Of a stretch of 25,953 nucleotides of DNA, positions 25,528 through 25,953 are shown one piece after another; position 1 is the stretch's first letter, and each line of letters begins with the position of its first letter. Where the stretch lies: contig QEOQ01000457.1 of the NCBI GenBank assembly GCA_010279815.1, positions 17,010 to 42,962 of the forward strand, in the 5' to 3' direction. Both the position numbers and the translations under genes were made by a program. Under the pieces are notes generated by a model, which worked only from the letters and a program-made list of their open reading frames with translations, ran no database searches and was not told the DNA's origin. This DNA comes from Brachionus plicatilis. Its lineage: Eukaryota; Rotifera; Eurotatoria; Ploima; Brachionidae.

Positions 25528-25953
25528 CAGAGTTGGGATCAGTTATAAAAAAATCAGTTTTCAGTCAGTATCAGTTTTTCGAGCATCAGTTCAGTATCAG
25601 TCTCAGTTAATGGGTATCAGTTATCAGTTAAAAATCAGTTAATTAGAAAAATGATACAATTAGTTTATTTATTAAACAGTTTATAAAAATTAAAGTCTAA
25701 TTAACATTTAAAACGGATATTCACATATATTTTTTATTACATTTTAGAAACATTATATTTGAAAAATTTTTATAAGTGAATCTACTTCTATGTGGTCTCA
25801 TCAAAAATTTAGACCCAGAAAAATATTTTTCGATAGGTGCCGAGCTGGCTTGAATCGAATAAATATCTCTCACTAACAAAGATAAAACTTTAAAATCTCT
25901 AGACCGATTTTTCCAATAACTTAGGATATTGCATTCTGTTTTTTCATTTATTT
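25528..25953 (-). mobile_element. hAT element (3' part), runs off the window
   Basis: Begins CAGAGTTGGGATCAGTT at 25528, directly after MULE sequence, with eight ATCAG motifs within about 110 bp (25537-25645) as subterminal repeats. Minus-strand hAT transposase C-terminus follows from 25721. CAGAG is a typical hAT terminus and equals the first eight bases of the local MITEs (CAGAGTTG). The expected 8-bp target duplication would be TCCTAAAT; its partner must lie beyond 25953. Confidence 0.85.
25721..25953 (-). CDS. hAT transposase C-terminal (dimerisation) domain, partial
   Basis: The minus-strand frame is open from the window edge to TGA at 25723-25721, about 76 codons. It contains LSYWKNRSRDFKVLSLLVRD, then IYSIQASSAPIEKYFSGSKF and LMRPHRSRFTYKNFSNIMFL, ending KCNKKYM. 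This matches the C-terminal hAT domain (xWW, LARxxLxIxASSAPSERxFS, LxxRRxxLxxxxxxxLxFLK). The Glu of SAPIEK corresponds to the SER motif Glu that supplies the last catalytic acid in hAT transposases. Here SER is replaced by IEK, and the second Trp of WW by Lys. No stop or frameshift is visible in the part present, so whether the full gene is intact cannot be judged. It lies about 190 bp from the element's end, as expected. Confidence 0.82.
   Translation of the reverse strand, partial: INEKTECNILSYWKNRSRDFKVLSLLVRDIYSIQASSAPIEKYFSGSKFLMRPHRSRFTYKNFSNIMFLKCNKKYM

Overview
This is a very AT-rich eukaryotic (animal) nuclear window, roughly three quarters A+T by eye, with long homopolymer runs. 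There are no operons, Shine-Dalgarno sites or long intact genes. Almost everything recognisable is a transposable element relic: non-LTR retrotransposon reverse transcriptases of the Jockey/CR1 style, a mariner, several Mutator-like elements (MULEs), and hAT elements with their short non-autonomous derivatives. The style (low GC, this RT family with a CTGAAGGAGC 3' end or an (ACT)n tail, acidic MULE N-termini) would fit a small invertebrate such as a monogonont rotifer. That assignment is inference, not something the sequence proves.

Host gene. Four short open segments on the minus strand stand out as GC-richer islands bounded by splice signals: 24236-24490, 5861-6011 (or 6025), 5218-5364 and 3519-3614. 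They can be read as phase-compatible exons of one minus-strand gene that ends with a TGA at 3519-3521 and has a roughly 18 kb intron filled with transposon debris. The Ser-rich, basic, hydrophilic product is not recognised. The chain is a model only; one exon alone could be real and the others not.

Layout. 1-1530: AT-rich, with one hAT-type terminus and an eroded retrotransposon 3' end. 1533-3335: nested pile of a MITE, an RT fragment, a broken mariner and a CCGGTT-rich hAT with a BED-finger remnant. 3519-6011: proposed 3' exons, with two hAT MITEs carrying perfect 8-bp target duplications in the intron between 3614 and 5218. 6161-7281: RT 3' half with one nonsense codon, and its 3' tail. 7659-7955: MULE N-terminal (FLYWCH-like) relic. 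9720-9925: tRNA-derived SINE-like element. 10099-12070: RT / MULE transposase / RT mosaic. 12861-13090: another RT relic. 14456-15266: complete but small MULE with long TIRs and a 9-bp target duplication. 15267-20350: featureless AT-rich DNA. 20356-21188: an AT-hook relic and an element with GTTCACC-rich inverted ends. 23161-23604: RT C-terminus with an (ACT)6 tail. 24236-24490: proposed upstream exon. 25419-25953: a MULE terminus interrupted by an hAT element whose transposase C-terminus runs off the window.

How parts relate. The hAT element at 25528 and the MITEs at 237, 3685 and 4478 begin with the same CAGAGTTG, so an hAT of that kind may have mobilised the MITEs. The MULE ends at 15158-15266 and 25419-25527 are almost identical, so that family moved relatively recently. 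The RTs fall into at least two families. None of the element genes appears intact.
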